A stretch of 58,578 nt of DNA from a virus, in IMG/VR virus record IMGVR_UViG_3300026521_000072, positions 1 to 58,578 of that record; one strand, 5' to 3'. Of this stretch, positions 43,592-53,521 are shown piece by piece. The notes below the pieces were generated by a model. That model was not told the origin of the DNA. It saw only the letters and a program-made list of their open reading frames with translations, and did no database searches. Position 1 is the first letter of the stretch, and the number at the start of each line of letters is the position of its first letter. Made by a program: the position numbers and the translations under genes.

Positions 43592-45088
43592 CTACTCTAC
43601 ACCAAATAGTCTTTTTATCCAGTTATCAACTGCACGGCCTTGAGGTTCTTTATTTTTATTGTTGTACTGTTTTTTAGCTACTGTATAAGCGTGAATTGAC
43701 GGGTAGTCTTCTAAAGTCATACCAGGTCGGTATTCAGGCATCAGTACCTTTCTTGATACTTTTTTTGGTGCTTTTCTTGATACTTTTCTATTTTCTAGCT
43801 TTACACCTTTTTCCACACTTTCAGCAGGTTTTTCGTTTTTTACATTACGTGTACTAACTTTCTTATACGCACTGTGTTTCGGTGTGGACGGTCTACTGTC
43901 TATACCCAGTATGTCATCTAGTTCTTTGTCTGCAAACTTTCCTAGAGCTTCTCTACGTGAGTTTTCTATGTCAGCTGCTGTTAGCATACGTTTAGGTAGG
44001 TATTTTGAAGCATCTAGTTTTGTAAAGTCTTCACTCCCCTTAGTTGAGCTGCTATAACTACCAGTGGTATTTGTACCTCTACCAGCATATTGTTTAATTA
44101 GGTTTTTAGCTTTAGCTTTCCACTCGTCTACATCTTTTAACTCTAAGTCTGTACCCATACCGAACATCTTATTAGTATGCTCTACACTGGAGTGTAGTAG
44201 ATTACTAGCAACATCTGCAGGTACACCGGCTTGCTGCAATAAAGGTAATGTTCGTTGTATCACATCAGTACTTTCTGGGTTTTTATTTAATGCTCCATAA
44301 TAAGGATCAGTTAACAATTCTTTACTAAGCTGTGCATAACCACTAGCGTTTTTATCTCGCTTACTAGAACTCGCTTTTATACGACTACTCGCCACTTTCG
44401 CACTGTTACTTGCATTAGCTTTATCAATATCAAGTCTCATACTAGCATTTTTGTAAGCTAATTCATTTGCTTGTTTAGCTGCAGCAGTATTAGCGCTTGG
44501 TCTGTCTACTAAGTTTTTAGTTAACTCATCTGCTAATGTTAAAGCTTTATCAGCACTTATACCTTCAGCTCCTGCACGTTGTAGTATATCTTGCCTAGCT
44601 TCACTTTTACTCATAGTGTTACTATCAAATATATTTTGCAATCTAGCATTTTGTACATCAGCATCTTTACCGCCATACATCGCTTCATCGTATGCTTTAG
44701 CTATCTTATCTCCATCACCTTTTTCAGCATCCCAACCATTAGCTGCTATCTTTGCTTCTGCTTTTGCATTAGCTTTATTAAAGGCTTCAGCTATTCTATC
44801 TTGTTGGTTTTCCAATCCTGTACTATTACCTAGGTTAGGGTTCCAAGTGCTAAGCAAATCACGCATACTCTGCTGTTCAGTTTTACCTTCTTCGTAATCT
44901 TTTTGTTTTTGCTTAAACAGTAGTTCAGCACGTTCGTCTGCTTTTGCTTGTCTAGCTTGTTCAAACTGTAGAGCTTTAGCTTTATCTCGTGCTTCCATTA
45001 TACTACTAATACTAGTAGCTACCCGTTGTAAGCTTTCTGTAGGGTCTACTAATCTACCTGTGTTAAAGTCTAATTTAGGAGTACTCAT
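43592..45088 (-). CDS. Internal virion protein candidate, 498 aa
   Basis: Highly charged, helical, Ala/Lys/Asn-rich protein without cysteine, with a basic C-terminal third (SRKAPKKVSRKV). Position directly upstream of the vRNAP genes and its composition suggest a head-internal protein ejected with the polymerase (N4 gp51 region), but no domain is recognised. Confidence 0.6.
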   Translation of the reverse strand: MSTPKLDFNTGRLVDPTESLQRVATSISSIMEARDKAKALQFEQARQAKADERAELLFKQKQKDYEEGKTEQQSMRDLLSTWNPNLGNSTGLENQQDRIAEAFNKANAKAEAKIAANGWDAEKGDGDKIAKAYDEAMYGGKDADVQNARLQNIFDSNTMSKSEARQDILQRAGAEGISADKALTLADELTKNLVDRPSANTAAAKQANELAYKNASMRLDIDKANASNSAKVASSRIKASSSKRDKNASGYAQLSKELLTDPYYGALNKNPESTDVIQRTLPLLQQAGVPADVASNLLHSSVEHTNKMFGMGTDLELKDVDEWKAKAKNLIKQYAGRGTNTTGSYSSSTKGSEDFTKLDASKYLPKRMLTAADIENSRREALGKFADKELDDILGIDSRPSTPKHSAYKKVSTRNVKNEKPAESVEKGVKLENRKVSRKAPKKVSRKVLMPEYRPGMTLEDYPSIHAYTVAKKQYNNKNKEPQGRAVDNWIKRLFGVE

Positions 45089-45102
45089 TATGTAACCTTC
45101 CT

Positions 45103-45618
45103 TTACGCTGTTGCAAATTTAGCGGCTAAACCGTTACTATTAACTACACCATCTTTAGCAGTACTAGCTGCTTTAGGGTTGAACACGTTTAGTATATGTT
45201 GATTATCTGCTCTAGTTTTACGCATAGCATAATCGTTATTAGCATACTGTTGATCCATCAATGCTCTTTGTTTATCTGCTGTTTTTTTGTTATCTAGGTA
45301 ACTCATAAGCCCTAAACCTAACTGTCCTACACCTAGTGCTAAACCACCTACACCACTCATACTAAATGGGTCACTCCCGCTAGTAGTATTACCACCACCG
45401 TTATATAATCCTTTTGATTGTAAGTCTGCAAAGTCTCCGCTATACATAGAATCTACATCAGACACACTCAGTTTGTTAAGGTCTATGCCATTATCAACCG
45501 CATAAGCTGCAAAATCAGGATTACTCAATGCACTAGCTGTATTACCGCTCCATGCTCTAATATTATTTAAATTTGTCGCTGCAGGGTCGACTATATTTGT
45601 TGTAGGTTGTGTCGCCAT
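45103..45618 (-). CDS. Small virion protein with Gly-rich hydrophobic segment, 171 aa
   Basis: A Gly/Leu segment (VGGLALGVGQLGLGLMSYL) in the middle could enter a membrane, flanked by Asn/Ser-rich and charged regions. This recalls small internal or ejection proteins of podoviruses and the N4 gp52 position. It is preceded by a TGGTATAAT box and a ribosome binding site AGGAGATTTAAA. Confidence 0.6.
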   Translation of the reverse strand: MATQPTTNIVDPAATNLNNIRAWSGNTASALSNPDFAAYAVDNGIDLNKLSVSDVDSMYSGDFADLQSKGLYNGGGNTTSGSDPFSMSGVGGLALGVGQLGLGLMSYLDNKKTADKQRALMDQQYANNDYAMRKTRADNQHILNVFNPKAASTAKDGVVNSNGLAAKFATA

Positions 45619-45651
45619 TTTAAATCTCCTATTACTTTAACTATTATTGCC

Positions 45652-45660
45652 ATTATACCA
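45652..45660 (-). promoter_or_regulatory. Late promoter, extended -10 TGGTATAAT
   Basis: Minus-strand TGGTATAAT, 34 nt upstream of the 171-aa virion protein gene. Same form as the boxes before the portal gene and the vRNAP N-terminal gene. Confidence 0.55.
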
Positions 45661-45666
45661 TAACTA

Positions 45667-47532
45667 TCATAAAGCGTCATAGTACTTACTTAAAGTCTCT
45701 CTCATTAGACCTCTAGTAGTCATGTTACTAGGCATACTATCCATTAGCTCGTTCATTTCACAGAATTGGTAACTATCAAACTGCATACGTTTTACCTCTA
45801 TATCTTCGACATGCGCAGGAATTCCTTCACTTTCTGTAGGTGTATTTGCTCCAGCTGGTTTTTGAGTATGCTGCATCCAAGTAGTGTATACCTTAAATCC
45901 TTTACTAAGCCAATCCACTATTGTGTTTAACGCTCTAAGTGGCGATTTTGTTATAACGTTAAAGGCATCCTCAAACATACCGACTACTGAATTAAATGCT
46001 TCATCTATAAAGTCTGATATTGTAGGTTGTACAACTTCTACACTAACTTCATTTACTACTGAACTTGCAACCGTAGTCTCTGCTACATTTGTAGAGGTAG
46101 CAGCAGCAGTAGAAGTGGCGGCAGCATTACTAGCCATACTTCCAGCAGCACTACGAAAAAAGTTAAACCAACCAATAAACATTGTTAAGTATCCTACTAT
46201 CTCGCTAAACTTACCAAGCACTGTCAGTGACCTACCAAATGCTATAGCCATACCGTACTCACCGTTTTTTGATAGATACTTCCCTACCCCTGCCATCACT
46301 AGCGTACCTACTGTAAGTGTTAGCGATAGTCCACCGAAGAATGCTAGTGCAGAACCTTCCGCCATACCCATTAACACTCCAGCAGCAGGCGCAAAGTATA
46401 CAGCTAAAATTATGACAATAAACATAAACACTACAGCTATAACACACTTCCAACCTTTGCAATCCTCTTGTTCATATCCTACATCTATAGCCTTTAGTAT
46501 CATAGTACTGAAGTCAGCAGGTTTCAGCTCTCCTGCTGCGTCTTTTCTTATATACTGAGTCTTATACTCATCTTCATCATCATTAATAAATCCGTTAGTG
46601 TTACTGTAGGTAGCTAGCAACTCTCCAGGAAGTACAGGGTTATACTCTCTCAGTAGATTTTGTAACTGTCTTGCAAAGCTGTAAGGGTCTTTAGGGTTAC
46701 TGAGAGCTATATTTTTTATTTCAGTAACATATTCAGAATCCTCTATATCTACCGCATTAACCTTTCTTTTAAATTTATAGCTAATCGTAGCTCGTATCGT
46801 ATAATCCCGATACTCTAGGTAGTTGTAGCTGTAGAATTTTTCTTGACCATCCGTCCTAGGGTTCACTTCTACTACACTTCTACTAACTACTTTTGAACTA
46901 CTTTCAAATAACTCGTCATCGGTGTCCATTAGGGAAGCAAACGTGACGGGACAAGGCTTAGTGTCAAATGTCATCATACTAGTTTGGTATACAGGTTTTT
47001 CTCCTACTTTTTGTAACTCCTCATCTTCAGGCACAATCTCTTCAGGGTTATACATACTGTTATAACCACTCTCTACTAACTTAATTATTTGCTCATTAGT
47101 TATGTGATTACTGGCTGTTATTTTTGTACTAGAGAATTCCTGTGTGTACTGTATTCGTACTTCATACTCTTTTCCTAGCTCAGAATTATTATCTATATAC
47201 TCTGCTACTTGATGGTTAGTTAGTTCAAGTGTAGTATCATCTACTTTAAAGGGTTTTAGGTAGAACCAGGCAGAATCTACATGTTGCCAGTTTTGTGTAA
47301 ACAACTCATTATACGACGTACCTATCAGTTTATATAGCTCTTTATAAGTGCTGTTATAAGGTAGTACTCCGCCCATATATATTATGAGTTTATCAAATAC
47401 TTCAACATCTTCATCAGTATCAGCATCATGTATTATCTTAGTAGGCCAATAACGCATGATAGTATTTTTTATTTTTAAGTTGCGGACATACATGTTCTGT
47501 TTCGGTGTATATATGTCCAGTGTTAAATACAT
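45667..47532 (-). CDS. Structural protein with membrane segments, 621 aa
   Basis: About 360 residues of mixed, probably beta-rich sequence are followed by strongly hydrophobic segments (CVIAVVFMFIVIILAVYFAP, ALAFFGGLSLTLTVGTLV, IVGYLTMFIGWFNFF), then an Ala/Thr-rich linker and a helical end. The architecture suits a tail or ejection protein that inserts into the host envelope. Found in the N4 gp53/gp54 neighbourhood; exact homolog not certain. Confidence 0.6.
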   Translation of the reverse strand: MYLTLDIYTPKQNMYVRNLKIKNTIMRYWPTKIIHDADTDEDVEVFDKLIIYMGGVLPYNSTYKELYKLIGTSYNELFTQNWQHVDSAWFYLKPFKVDDTTLELTNHQVAEYIDNNSELGKEYEVRIQYTQEFSSTKITASNHITNEQIIKLVESGYNSMYNPEEIVPEDEELQKVGEKPVYQTSMMTFDTKPCPVTFASLMDTDDELFESSSKVVSRSVVEVNPRTDGQEKFYSYNYLEYRDYTIRATISYKFKRKVNAVDIEDSEYVTEIKNIALSNPKDPYSFARQLQNLLREYNPVLPGELLATYSNTNGFINDDEDEYKTQYIRKDAAGELKPADFSTMILKAIDVGYEQEDCKGWKCVIAVVFMFIVIILAVYFAPAAGVLMGMAEGSALAFFGGLSLTLTVGTLVMAGVGKYLSKNGEYGMAIAFGRSLTVLGKFSEIVGYLTMFIGWFNFFRSAAGSMASNAAATSTAAATSTNVAETTVASSVVNEVSVEVVQPTISDFIDEAFNSVVGMFEDAFNVITKSPLRALNTIVDWLSKGFKVYTTWMQHTQKPAGANTPTESEGIPAHVEDIEVKRMQFDSYQFCEMNELMDSMPSNMTTRGLMRETLSKYYDAL

Positions 47533-47541
47533 AAGTATCCT

Positions 47542-49185
47542 TTATTTTTTAAATGCTATTGCTAACATTTTAGTTTCAATGTGTATATTATCCACATCGC
47601 TACCCCTTATAAGTTGCAAATAGTAAGTGTCGTCATGCGGTGAATCTGGGCCAACTAGTGATATGCTGTAGTAAGCTTTGTGGTCATCATCATCGCTTTT
47701 AGGTATATTTACTAAATCCATGGTAGCTATTACAGTACTGCCTCTTAGAAGTTCAAATGTGGCACTAAATACTCCACCAACATCATCCATATATAGATAT
47801 CCTGTACAGTTAGCTGTAACTAGTGTGTAAGCCCCATCAGCATTATCTATATCTCCAATTTTCAGTTTTGCATTGAACTCATAAGTATCATTTATACTTT
47901 TAAAAGCGGTTTGCGTTAAGTCACCGCTATTGATTGTATCTACGTTTAATGTCCCACTATTAATAGTTACAGCTTCAATAGTCGTGCCTTCTATAGTGCC
48001 CCCTTTTATGTAGGAACCTTCTATGTTAGGCTCATCACTTGTACCAGCAGCAGTACTATCTAGTGTGAAACCGTTATCCTCATTGTACATCTTTATCTGA
48101 TTGTTAGCTAAGTCGAAATAAGTAGAAGCATCTTCACTTTCAATCTTACCAGTAGCTATTAAGCTACCGTTTATTGTTGTACTGTCTCCATTTATACCTA
48201 GACCTGCAAAAGATACATTACCAGTAAATTTCAACTTACCAGTTGTTGTGTCTACTTCAATAGGTGAGTAGGCGCTATCTGTAGCCTGTATTTTAAAGGT
48301 ATCAGCTTTAAATGTTAAGTCACTCGTCTTACTTACACCATCATCTATTAACGATGCAGTCCAGCCTACCACCGCTCCGTCACCGTCAGATAGAAACTTA
48401 CTAGCAGTAGCTGTATAGTCACCATCTTCATCTATAGTTATAGTATCTTCACTATCTATACTTACAGTTTGAGTACCCATTGATACTGCTATTTTACCTA
48501 GCTCCCCTGCTCCTGCATTTAGTGTGCCATCATCATTCAAGCCTACAGTGGTATATCCGGTTTTTATTATATCAGCAGTAGCTTCTAATCCTGTATCAGG
48601 GTCGTTTATTGAGCTAGCTAGAGCTGTGGTAGCTGTAGTATTAGCGTTTATACTATCTGCGTATGTTTGTATATTCTCTAGGAACCAACTGCTAGCTACA
48701 TCACCACCAGTACCTGCAAACTCACTGCCTACTGCCTGTTCTGCTATCGCTGTAGCAGAATCTGCATCTACTTTTGTTAGCTGTAAATCACTAATAGCAG
48801 CTATATTATTATCGTTTGATGTTTTAATTGTAGTGTACAGTGCATTTAAATTTTCGTCTGCATTATGCAAGTTTACTATACTTTGGTTTACCCCATCTTC
48901 CATGTTTTGTACATACGTAGTCAAGTCACTGAGTGCCTGACTGAGTGTTACTGTACCATCAACTATCTTAGCAGTAATCGCTTCATCTAACCAGGTAGGT
49001 ATGTTACCTGTCATGCTACCAGTGTACATACCTGTAGATGTGAGTACGTAGTTATTGCCTTGCACATCAACAGTTTTAGTGCCATTAGTAGTAGTATTTA
49101 CTGTATCACTACCAGCTATTGTTAGTACTTTATCAGTAACTACCTCTACACTGTCTGTGTGTACTTCTACATCTACTGCAGCCAT
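47542..49185 (-). CDS. Tail fibre-like protein, 547 aa
   Basis: N-terminal Thr/Asp-rich repeats, a long central helical region, and then GSLIATGKIESEDASTYFDL and NNQIKMYNEDNGFTLDS, which resemble the DUF1983-type region of host-specificity and fibre proteins. GTxEGTTIEAVTINSGTLN gives a beta-helix-like repeat near residue 400. Probably part of the host-binding appendage. Followed 2 nt later on the transcript by no gap, so it shares an mRNA with its neighbours. Confidence 0.6.
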   Translation of the reverse strand: MAAVDVEVHTDSVEVVTDKVLTIAGSDTVNTTTNGTKTVDVQGNNYVLTSTGMYTGSMTGNIPTWLDEAITAKIVDGTVTLSQALSDLTTYVQNMEDGVNQSIVNLHNADENLNALYTTIKTSNDNNIAAISDLQLTKVDADSATAIAEQAVGSEFAGTGGDVASSWFLENIQTYADSINANTTATTALASSINDPDTGLEATADIIKTGYTTVGLNDDGTLNAGAGELGKIAVSMGTQTVSIDSEDTITIDEDGDYTATASKFLSDGDGAVVGWTASLIDDGVSKTSDLTFKADTFKIQATDSAYSPIEVDTTTGKLKFTGNVSFAGLGINGDSTTINGSLIATGKIESEDASTYFDLANNQIKMYNEDNGFTLDSTAAGTSDEPNIEGSYIKGGTIEGTTIEAVTINSGTLNVDTINSGDLTQTAFKSINDTYEFNAKLKIGDIDNADGAYTLVTANCTGYLYMDDVGGVFSATFELLRGSTVIATMDLVNIPKSDDDDHKAYYSISLVGPDSPHDDTYYLQLIRGSDVDNIHIETKMLAIAFKK

Positions 49186-49187
49186 AA

Positions 49188-49553
49188 CTATACTCCTGTA
49201 GGAGCTACCATTATACGCTCAATAAGTACATTTATACTTTCTGTATCGTCTGTGAATGTGACTGTCATACTTGCTTGATACCCAGGTTTAAGATAGTAGC
49301 CATCTTCAGCAGGACCTCTATGGACCGTAAGCTTGCTAGTCTCAGATGCAGGAATACTACCTTTTAGTACACCATTACTCGAATCCAGTACAGTTAGTGG
49401 TGTTGTTGTTACAGCTTCTTGTGTAACTATACCTAAAATAGTTAATGTAGCAGTATCAACATTTTCTAGGTTTTGCGCTAAAAAGCTATCTTTTTCCATA
49501 ACTTTTATAGTGAACTCAAATTCTTTCCCTTTAGGTATAACTAAATCTGTCAT
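49188..49553 (-). CDS. Ig-like/baseplate-upper-like small structural protein, 121 aa
   Basis: The sequence DLVIPKGKEFEFTIKVMEKD...VLKGSIPASETSKL resembles the beta-sandwich of BppU-type N-terminal domains in fibre complexes. It is directly upstream of the fibre-like gene on the transcript, which supports a role as adaptor. Assignment tentative. Confidence 0.5.
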   Translation of the reverse strand: MTDLVIPKGKEFEFTIKVMEKDSFLAQNLENVDTATLTILGIVTQEAVTTTPLTVLDSSNGVLKGSIPASETSKLTVHRGPAEDGYYLKPGYQASMTVTFTDDTESINVLIERIMVAPTGV

Positions 49554-49561
49554 TTTATTCC

Positions 49562-50410
49562 TTAGTCTGTTGTATCATTCAAGTAATCAATTGCTGTACG
49601 CCACTTAGTTACGTCTGCAGAAGTCAGTGCGCCTGGGTCACTAGCGCTAAGAAGTAATCCAATCATATTAGCAGAACTATTTGCAGCGTGTTGTACCTTA
49701 TTATCGTCAAACGCTTCTTTCTGTCTTATAGCTACCTCTTCTTGGCGTTTAGTTAATCCTGGAGTTCCTGGGGCTAAATCTGTAATCGTGTTTATCTTAT
49801 TAGTACTATCATCTACTGTCCAACTAACTACACCGTTTTCTCTGTAGCTTTTAGCTAATGTAGCATACACACTCATTTTAGTTTGTTGCATTTGCTCCCA
49901 TTTTAAACCTTTATCAGCTACAGCAGTGTCTGGTAACTTTACAGTATCTAATGAAGGCAAATTATCTAGAACCACTCCGAAGTCTTTCGACATACTAGCT
50001 TGCTCCATCCAACCTTTGAGTATCATCTCATCTTTTCTAGCATCAAGTAGGCTACCTTCTTTTACAGCATTATCTGTATCCGCTTCAAGTTTAGCTCTTT
50101 GTTGTTGTTTAAGCAGCGTATCTTCACGCATCGCTGTAAGTTCATATGGACCGTCACGATTCTCTTTAGCTATAGCTACAGCATTGGACATAGCTGTGTC
50201 TGTAACTGCTCCAACCATTTGAGTAAGCATACCACTTAATATAGTAGCTTTCTCTGGATCTGTCATATTACTGTCTTTGAAGAACGCCTCCATAGTCTCT
50301 TTAGCATGTATATATATGCTATCTTGACTCATAGAGGCAGACATTAAATTTTTATATATATTTATAACGTCTAAATCATTTACTACTTCTTTTTGATATA
50401 TCACTGCCAT
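49562..50410 (-). CDS. Neck/tail structural protein candidate, 282 aa (N4 gp54-like)
   Basis: Helical protein beginning MAVIYQKEVVNDLDVINIYK, with AKLEADTDNAVKEGSL in the middle. Order after the capsid gene and a small gene matches N4 gp54. I see no domain that shows function. Confidence 0.55.
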   Translation of the reverse strand: MAVIYQKEVVNDLDVINIYKNLMSASMSQDSIYIHAKETMEAFFKDSNMTDPEKATILSGMLTQMVGAVTDTAMSNAVAIAKENRDGPYELTAMREDTLLKQQQRAKLEADTDNAVKEGSLLDARKDEMILKGWMEQASMSKDFGVVLDNLPSLDTVKLPDTAVADKGLKWEQMQQTKMSVYATLAKSYRENGVVSWTVDDSTNKINTITDLAPGTPGLTKRQEEVAIRQKEAFDDNKVQHAANSSANMIGLLLSASDPGALTSADVTKWRTAIDYLNDTTD

Positions 50411-50472
50411 TGTTTACCTTTTAATATGTATAATAGAACTGTAAGTAAAATTACAACTCTATATGCATAGTC

Positions 50473-50994
50473 TTATTTGCTTGTATCTATGTCTTCATAA
50501 CTAATAGTGTAGCGTTTACGCATTTCAACTCTACTTAGTTTTGTTACTCTATCTTTTACGTGCATAGGGATTTCTACCTCTTTAAGTACGTTTAGATGAC
50601 CTACCATAACTTCAACTGGCGTGTTCAAAGGTAGGATAATCTGCCCTAGTTCAAACCATTCATTACCACAGTTTACCGTACATGTTGTAGTTTGATTGTT
50701 CTCTCTATTGTCATTATCGATAATTGTTACAACTCTAGTCTCTCTAGCACGTGCTTCAGCTTCTTTAGCTTTCTGGCCGATAGTTTTCTCACCAGATTTC
50801 TGTACTGTTACTTTATCTTTAGTCTTTTTTTCTGCTTCTACTTGTTCTACAGCATCTTCTATTTCTTTTTCAGATGTCTCTTGTTTAGCGTAGTAGCTTT
50901 CAATCTTTTCAGCTAGCTTACTCTCTCCGATATTAGGGCTAAATGTAATACCTAGCTCTGTAGCCTCTTGTTTTAGTTGGTCAAGTTTTGCCAT
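50473..50994 (-). CDS. Head-associated protein, 173 aa (N4 gp55 position)
   Basis: N-terminus LKQEATELGITFSPNIGESK followed by LAEKIESYYAK looks like a HeH/LEM-type helix-extended-loop-helix module. An acidic-basic coiled region follows, and then a beta-rich end (VNCGNEWFELGQIILPLNTP). Could be a head completion or decoration protein. Its leader has TATAAT at 51029-51034. Confidence 0.55.
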   Translation of the reverse strand: MAKLDQLKQEATELGITFSPNIGESKLAEKIESYYAKQETSEKEIEDAVEQVEAEKKTKDKVTVQKSGEKTIGQKAKEAEARARETRVVTIIDNDNRENNQTTTCTVNCGNEWFELGQIILPLNTPVEVMVGHLNVLKEVEIPMHVKDRVTKLSRVEMRKRYTISYEDIDTSK

Positions 50995-51028
50995 TCTAAT
51001 TCCTTTATGGTTTTTTAGTTTACGCTGT

Positions 51029-51034
51029 ATTATA
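51029..51034 (-). promoter_or_regulatory. Late promoter -10 box TATAAT
   Basis: Minus-strand TATAAT, 35 nt upstream of the 173-aa gene, in the 140-nt gap after the capsid gene. No extended TG element. Confidence 0.4.
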
Positions 51035-51101
51035 GCTAATGGAGTCTTACTATAAACTTAAGTGTTCTTTAATATAGGATTTTCTTTAGTGTGAAAGGTA
51101 G

Positions 51102-51123
51102 TATAGCACCCTTCGGTGCTATA
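51102..51123 (-). terminator. Strong hairpin after the major capsid gene
   Basis: On the transcript TATAGCACC pairs with GGTGCTATA around GAAG, 12 nt after the capsid stop. Nine perfect pairs. No U-tract follows, so it may limit read-through or protect the 3' end of capsid mRNA. Confidence 0.6.
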
Positions 51124-51134
51124 AGTGTGGGCTA

Positions 51135-52301
51135 CTATTTACTAGCAGCAACATTGATACAAAGTAGTTTTTCTGGTTCAAGAATAATACCAGCATACCA
51201 CATATTGTATGAGAAGAAACCAGTAGTACCGTAAGGGTTAGCATTCTCTACGTCAGCAGGTGATTTACTGTTAAATTTAATTTTACCTTTACCTTTAAGA
51301 CCAACAGTTGCAAACGCACCTTCAGTTGGGAATAGGATAGGGAATACATCAAATTTACTACCGTCGTTTTGTAGAACACCAGCGTAATCTGAAGGTACAT
51401 CTGCACCAGCACCACGATAAACTACAGCACCCTCCGCTTCGATGAAACGAACTTCATGCATCGCACCAACTTCACCTTCAGCAATGTTAGTAGCAGAACC
51501 GTATTTTTCGACTGGACGATATACGAACTCTTTCTCGTAACCAGAACCACGAGTAAGGTTTTCTAAGTCAGACTTAACATCAGCACCGATAATTGCATAG
51601 TATGCTTTAGCTACCGGAGTAGTTCCGATTTTAGTTGAACCAGATACTAATTGAGTGTTTTTCTTAGCACGGTTACGTACAAGTTTACGAACACCTTTAC
51701 GAACTAAATCGTAACTTACTTTCCAGATATCGTCTTCTGAACCATCAGCAGCAATACCATCACAAACTGTAGCTTTACTAGTAGCTGTACCAGAATACAT
51801 TACAGTAGATGTACCAAGCATATCTAACTGAATTAAATCTTCAACTCTTGAGTTAGCTAGTTCACCAAGCTCTTCACGATATTTAGTTTGAATGTAATCT
51901 TCTGAGAACAACTCTACTTCATCAGTATAGTCAATCATCTCACCATAACGTGCAAGTGAAGTTTCCATTGTAACTTTTTGTAGTGAGCGCTTATTAACAG
52001 CACCAGCACCTTCAGCTAATGAAGCATTAGTTAATGCAGCAGAAACAGCAGCAGCATCACGAGCAGTTAAGTAACCTTTTGTCGCAAACTCAGTGTCAGA
52101 CAGGTCTCTATCATACATATGCATGAACTTACTGATTTTAAACGTTTTACCCATTTTAGTAGGCATAGTCTTACGGTCAGCAAACTGTCCGTACACATTT
52201 ACTCTATTTGCAGCTTTAATACCAGCACGGTCATAAAAGTGTGTGATTGTGTTAGCACCCGCAGTTGAGTTTGTTCCATTACCATAAACATTTGTAGCCA
52301 T
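51135..52301 (-). CDS. Major capsid protein, 388 aa (N4 gp56-like)
   Basis: The sequence pattern THFYDRAGIKAANRVNVYGQ, then KTFKISKFMHMYDRDLSD and the ARYGEMIDYTDE region is that of N4-like major capsid proteins; length is near N4 gp56 (401 aa). Codon use is regular and the ribosome binding site strong (AAAGGACAAATAA), in line with high expression. Flanked by hairpins on both sides, and the scaffold gene is directly upstream. Confidence 0.85.
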   Translation of the reverse strand: MATNVYGNGTNSTAGANTITHFYDRAGIKAANRVNVYGQFADRKTMPTKMGKTFKISKFMHMYDRDLSDTEFATKGYLTARDAAAVSAALTNASLAEGAGAVNKRSLQKVTMETSLARYGEMIDYTDEVELFSEDYIQTKYREELGELANSRVEDLIQLDMLGTSTVMYSGTATSKATVCDGIAADGSEDDIWKVSYDLVRKGVRKLVRNRAKKNTQLVSGSTKIGTTPVAKAYYAIIGADVKSDLENLTRGSGYEKEFVYRPVEKYGSATNIAEGEVGAMHEVRFIEAEGAVVYRGAGADVPSDYAGVLQNDGSKFDVFPILFPTEGAFATVGLKGKGKIKFNSKSPADVENANPYGTTGFFSYNMWYAGIILEPEKLLCINVAASK

Positions 52302-52320
52302 TTATTTGTCCTTTAAATAT

Positions 52321-52340
52321 ATACTAGGAAAACCTAGTAT
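52321..52340 (-). promoter_or_regulatory. mRNA hairpin between scaffold and capsid genes
   Basis: ATACTAGG and CCTAGTAT pair perfectly around a 4-nt loop and include the scaffold stop codon (TAG). On the minus-strand transcript there is no U-run after it, so it is more likely an attenuator or processing site that sets the capsid to scaffold ratio. Confidence 0.45.
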
Positions 52341-53518
52341 TTTTCTTGAAGGCTTGCATACCACTTTTCGAAGTCTTCATCAGAATCATCTAAGTAGTCT
52401 GTCTTACCTTTAGTTGTTCCTGCACCTTTTTTAGTAGGTACAGCACGCTTACGTTTTTCGGCCTTTTGCTTTACGGTATCTCTTTTAGCAGCTTCAGCTT
52501 GAACCCTCTGCAGTTCAGCTTCTTTCGCCATTCGAGCTTCCTCAGCCTTAGCCTTAGCAGCTAGCACTTCTTGCTCAGCTTTACTCTGTTCTGCAAAATA
52601 CACTTTAGCAGCTTCCTTATAGTAATCCAGGTCAGTCTTACGACCACCATCATATACTTTTAGTTTAGCAGCGATTGGCTGTACTTTATCATACATACCA
52701 GTTTTCACATCTACATGTAGAGCTTTCACCATCTGTGGGTCTTCTGTAATCATACTCCAAGAAGCTTCATCCCAGTCGTTAGTAAGCACTCTTTGTGTTA
52801 CATTATACTCAGGGTCTACACTAATCTCTTCAATTACATCTTTAAGCGCTAAGGTCTTTTCATCACGACCATAATCCTTTGGTTCATAGTTCACGTTTTC
52901 AGTATCTAAATCGAGGGCATCAATACCTGTTCTTTTTAGTAACTCTCCAATCGCTTCCTTATCACCCTTCAGTACATCAATAGCTAGGTTTATATCATCC
53001 TGGCTAAGTTTAGCTTGTTCAATTGCATCAATAGTCTTACGCCAAGGTTTGATTTGTTGCATTTTCTTAGTATAGTCCATAGCCTGTCCAAATACTGTAG
53101 GAAACTGCGCTTTAATCTCTTCCTCTGTAAACTCGTATTCCATACCGTTTGCTTTAAACTTATGCTTTTGTACTGGTTGTGTATTAGTTTCCTTAGACTC
53201 TTCTTCAGACTTAGCTTGTTCCTCTACTTCAGAGCTGTCTTCGTCAAGTTCAGCATCTTTAGTTTCAGAGTCCTCATCTTCGTTTTCATCTAATTCATCA
53301 TCAACATCAGCATCATCATCGGATTCCTGTTCATCAGGTTGTTCCAAATCTAGTACTTCATCTTCATCATCTACGTCAGTATCTACTAACTCTTCGTCAG
53401 GCTGTTCAGCTACTGTAGGCTCATCGTCAATCTCAGAATTAACTTCATTAGCTTTAGCCTCTTTATAGGCAGCTTCTAAAGCATCATCATCCATGTCGTA
53501 AAGGTCTTCTTCAGTCAT
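52334..53518 (-). CDS. Scaffold-like protein, 394 aa
   Basis: Extremely acidic N-terminal 130 residues (long Asp/Glu runs), then a helical, coiled-coil C-terminal half (AKAKAEEARMAKEAELQRV) and a basic tail (KRKRAVPTKKGAG). This composition and its place directly before the capsid gene are typical of phage scaffolding proteins (N4 gp57 region). Confidence 0.7.
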   Translation of the reverse strand: MTEEDLYDMDDDALEAAYKEAKANEVNSEIDDEPTVAEQPDEELVDTDVDDEDEVLDLEQPDEQESDDDADVDDELDENEDEDSETKDAELDEDSSEVEEQAKSEEESKETNTQPVQKHKFKANGMEYEFTEEEIKAQFPTVFGQAMDYTKKMQQIKPWRKTIDAIEQAKLSQDDINLAIDVLKGDKEAIGELLKRTGIDALDLDTENVNYEPKDYGRDEKTLALKDVIEEISVDPEYNVTQRVLTNDWDEASWSMITEDPQMVKALHVDVKTGMYDKVQPIAAKLKVYDGGRKTDLDYYKEAAKVYFAEQSKAEQEVLAAKAKAEEARMAKEAELQRVQAEAAKRDTVKQKAEKRKRAVPTKKGAGTTKGKTDYLDDSDEDFEKWYASLQEKY

Positions 53519-53521
53519 TTA

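Noticed and set aside
31240-53518. Many plus-strand open frames of 60-220 aa opposite the late genes
   Set aside because: They are antisense shadows with Ser/Leu-rich composition, no ribosome binding sites and no homology signal.
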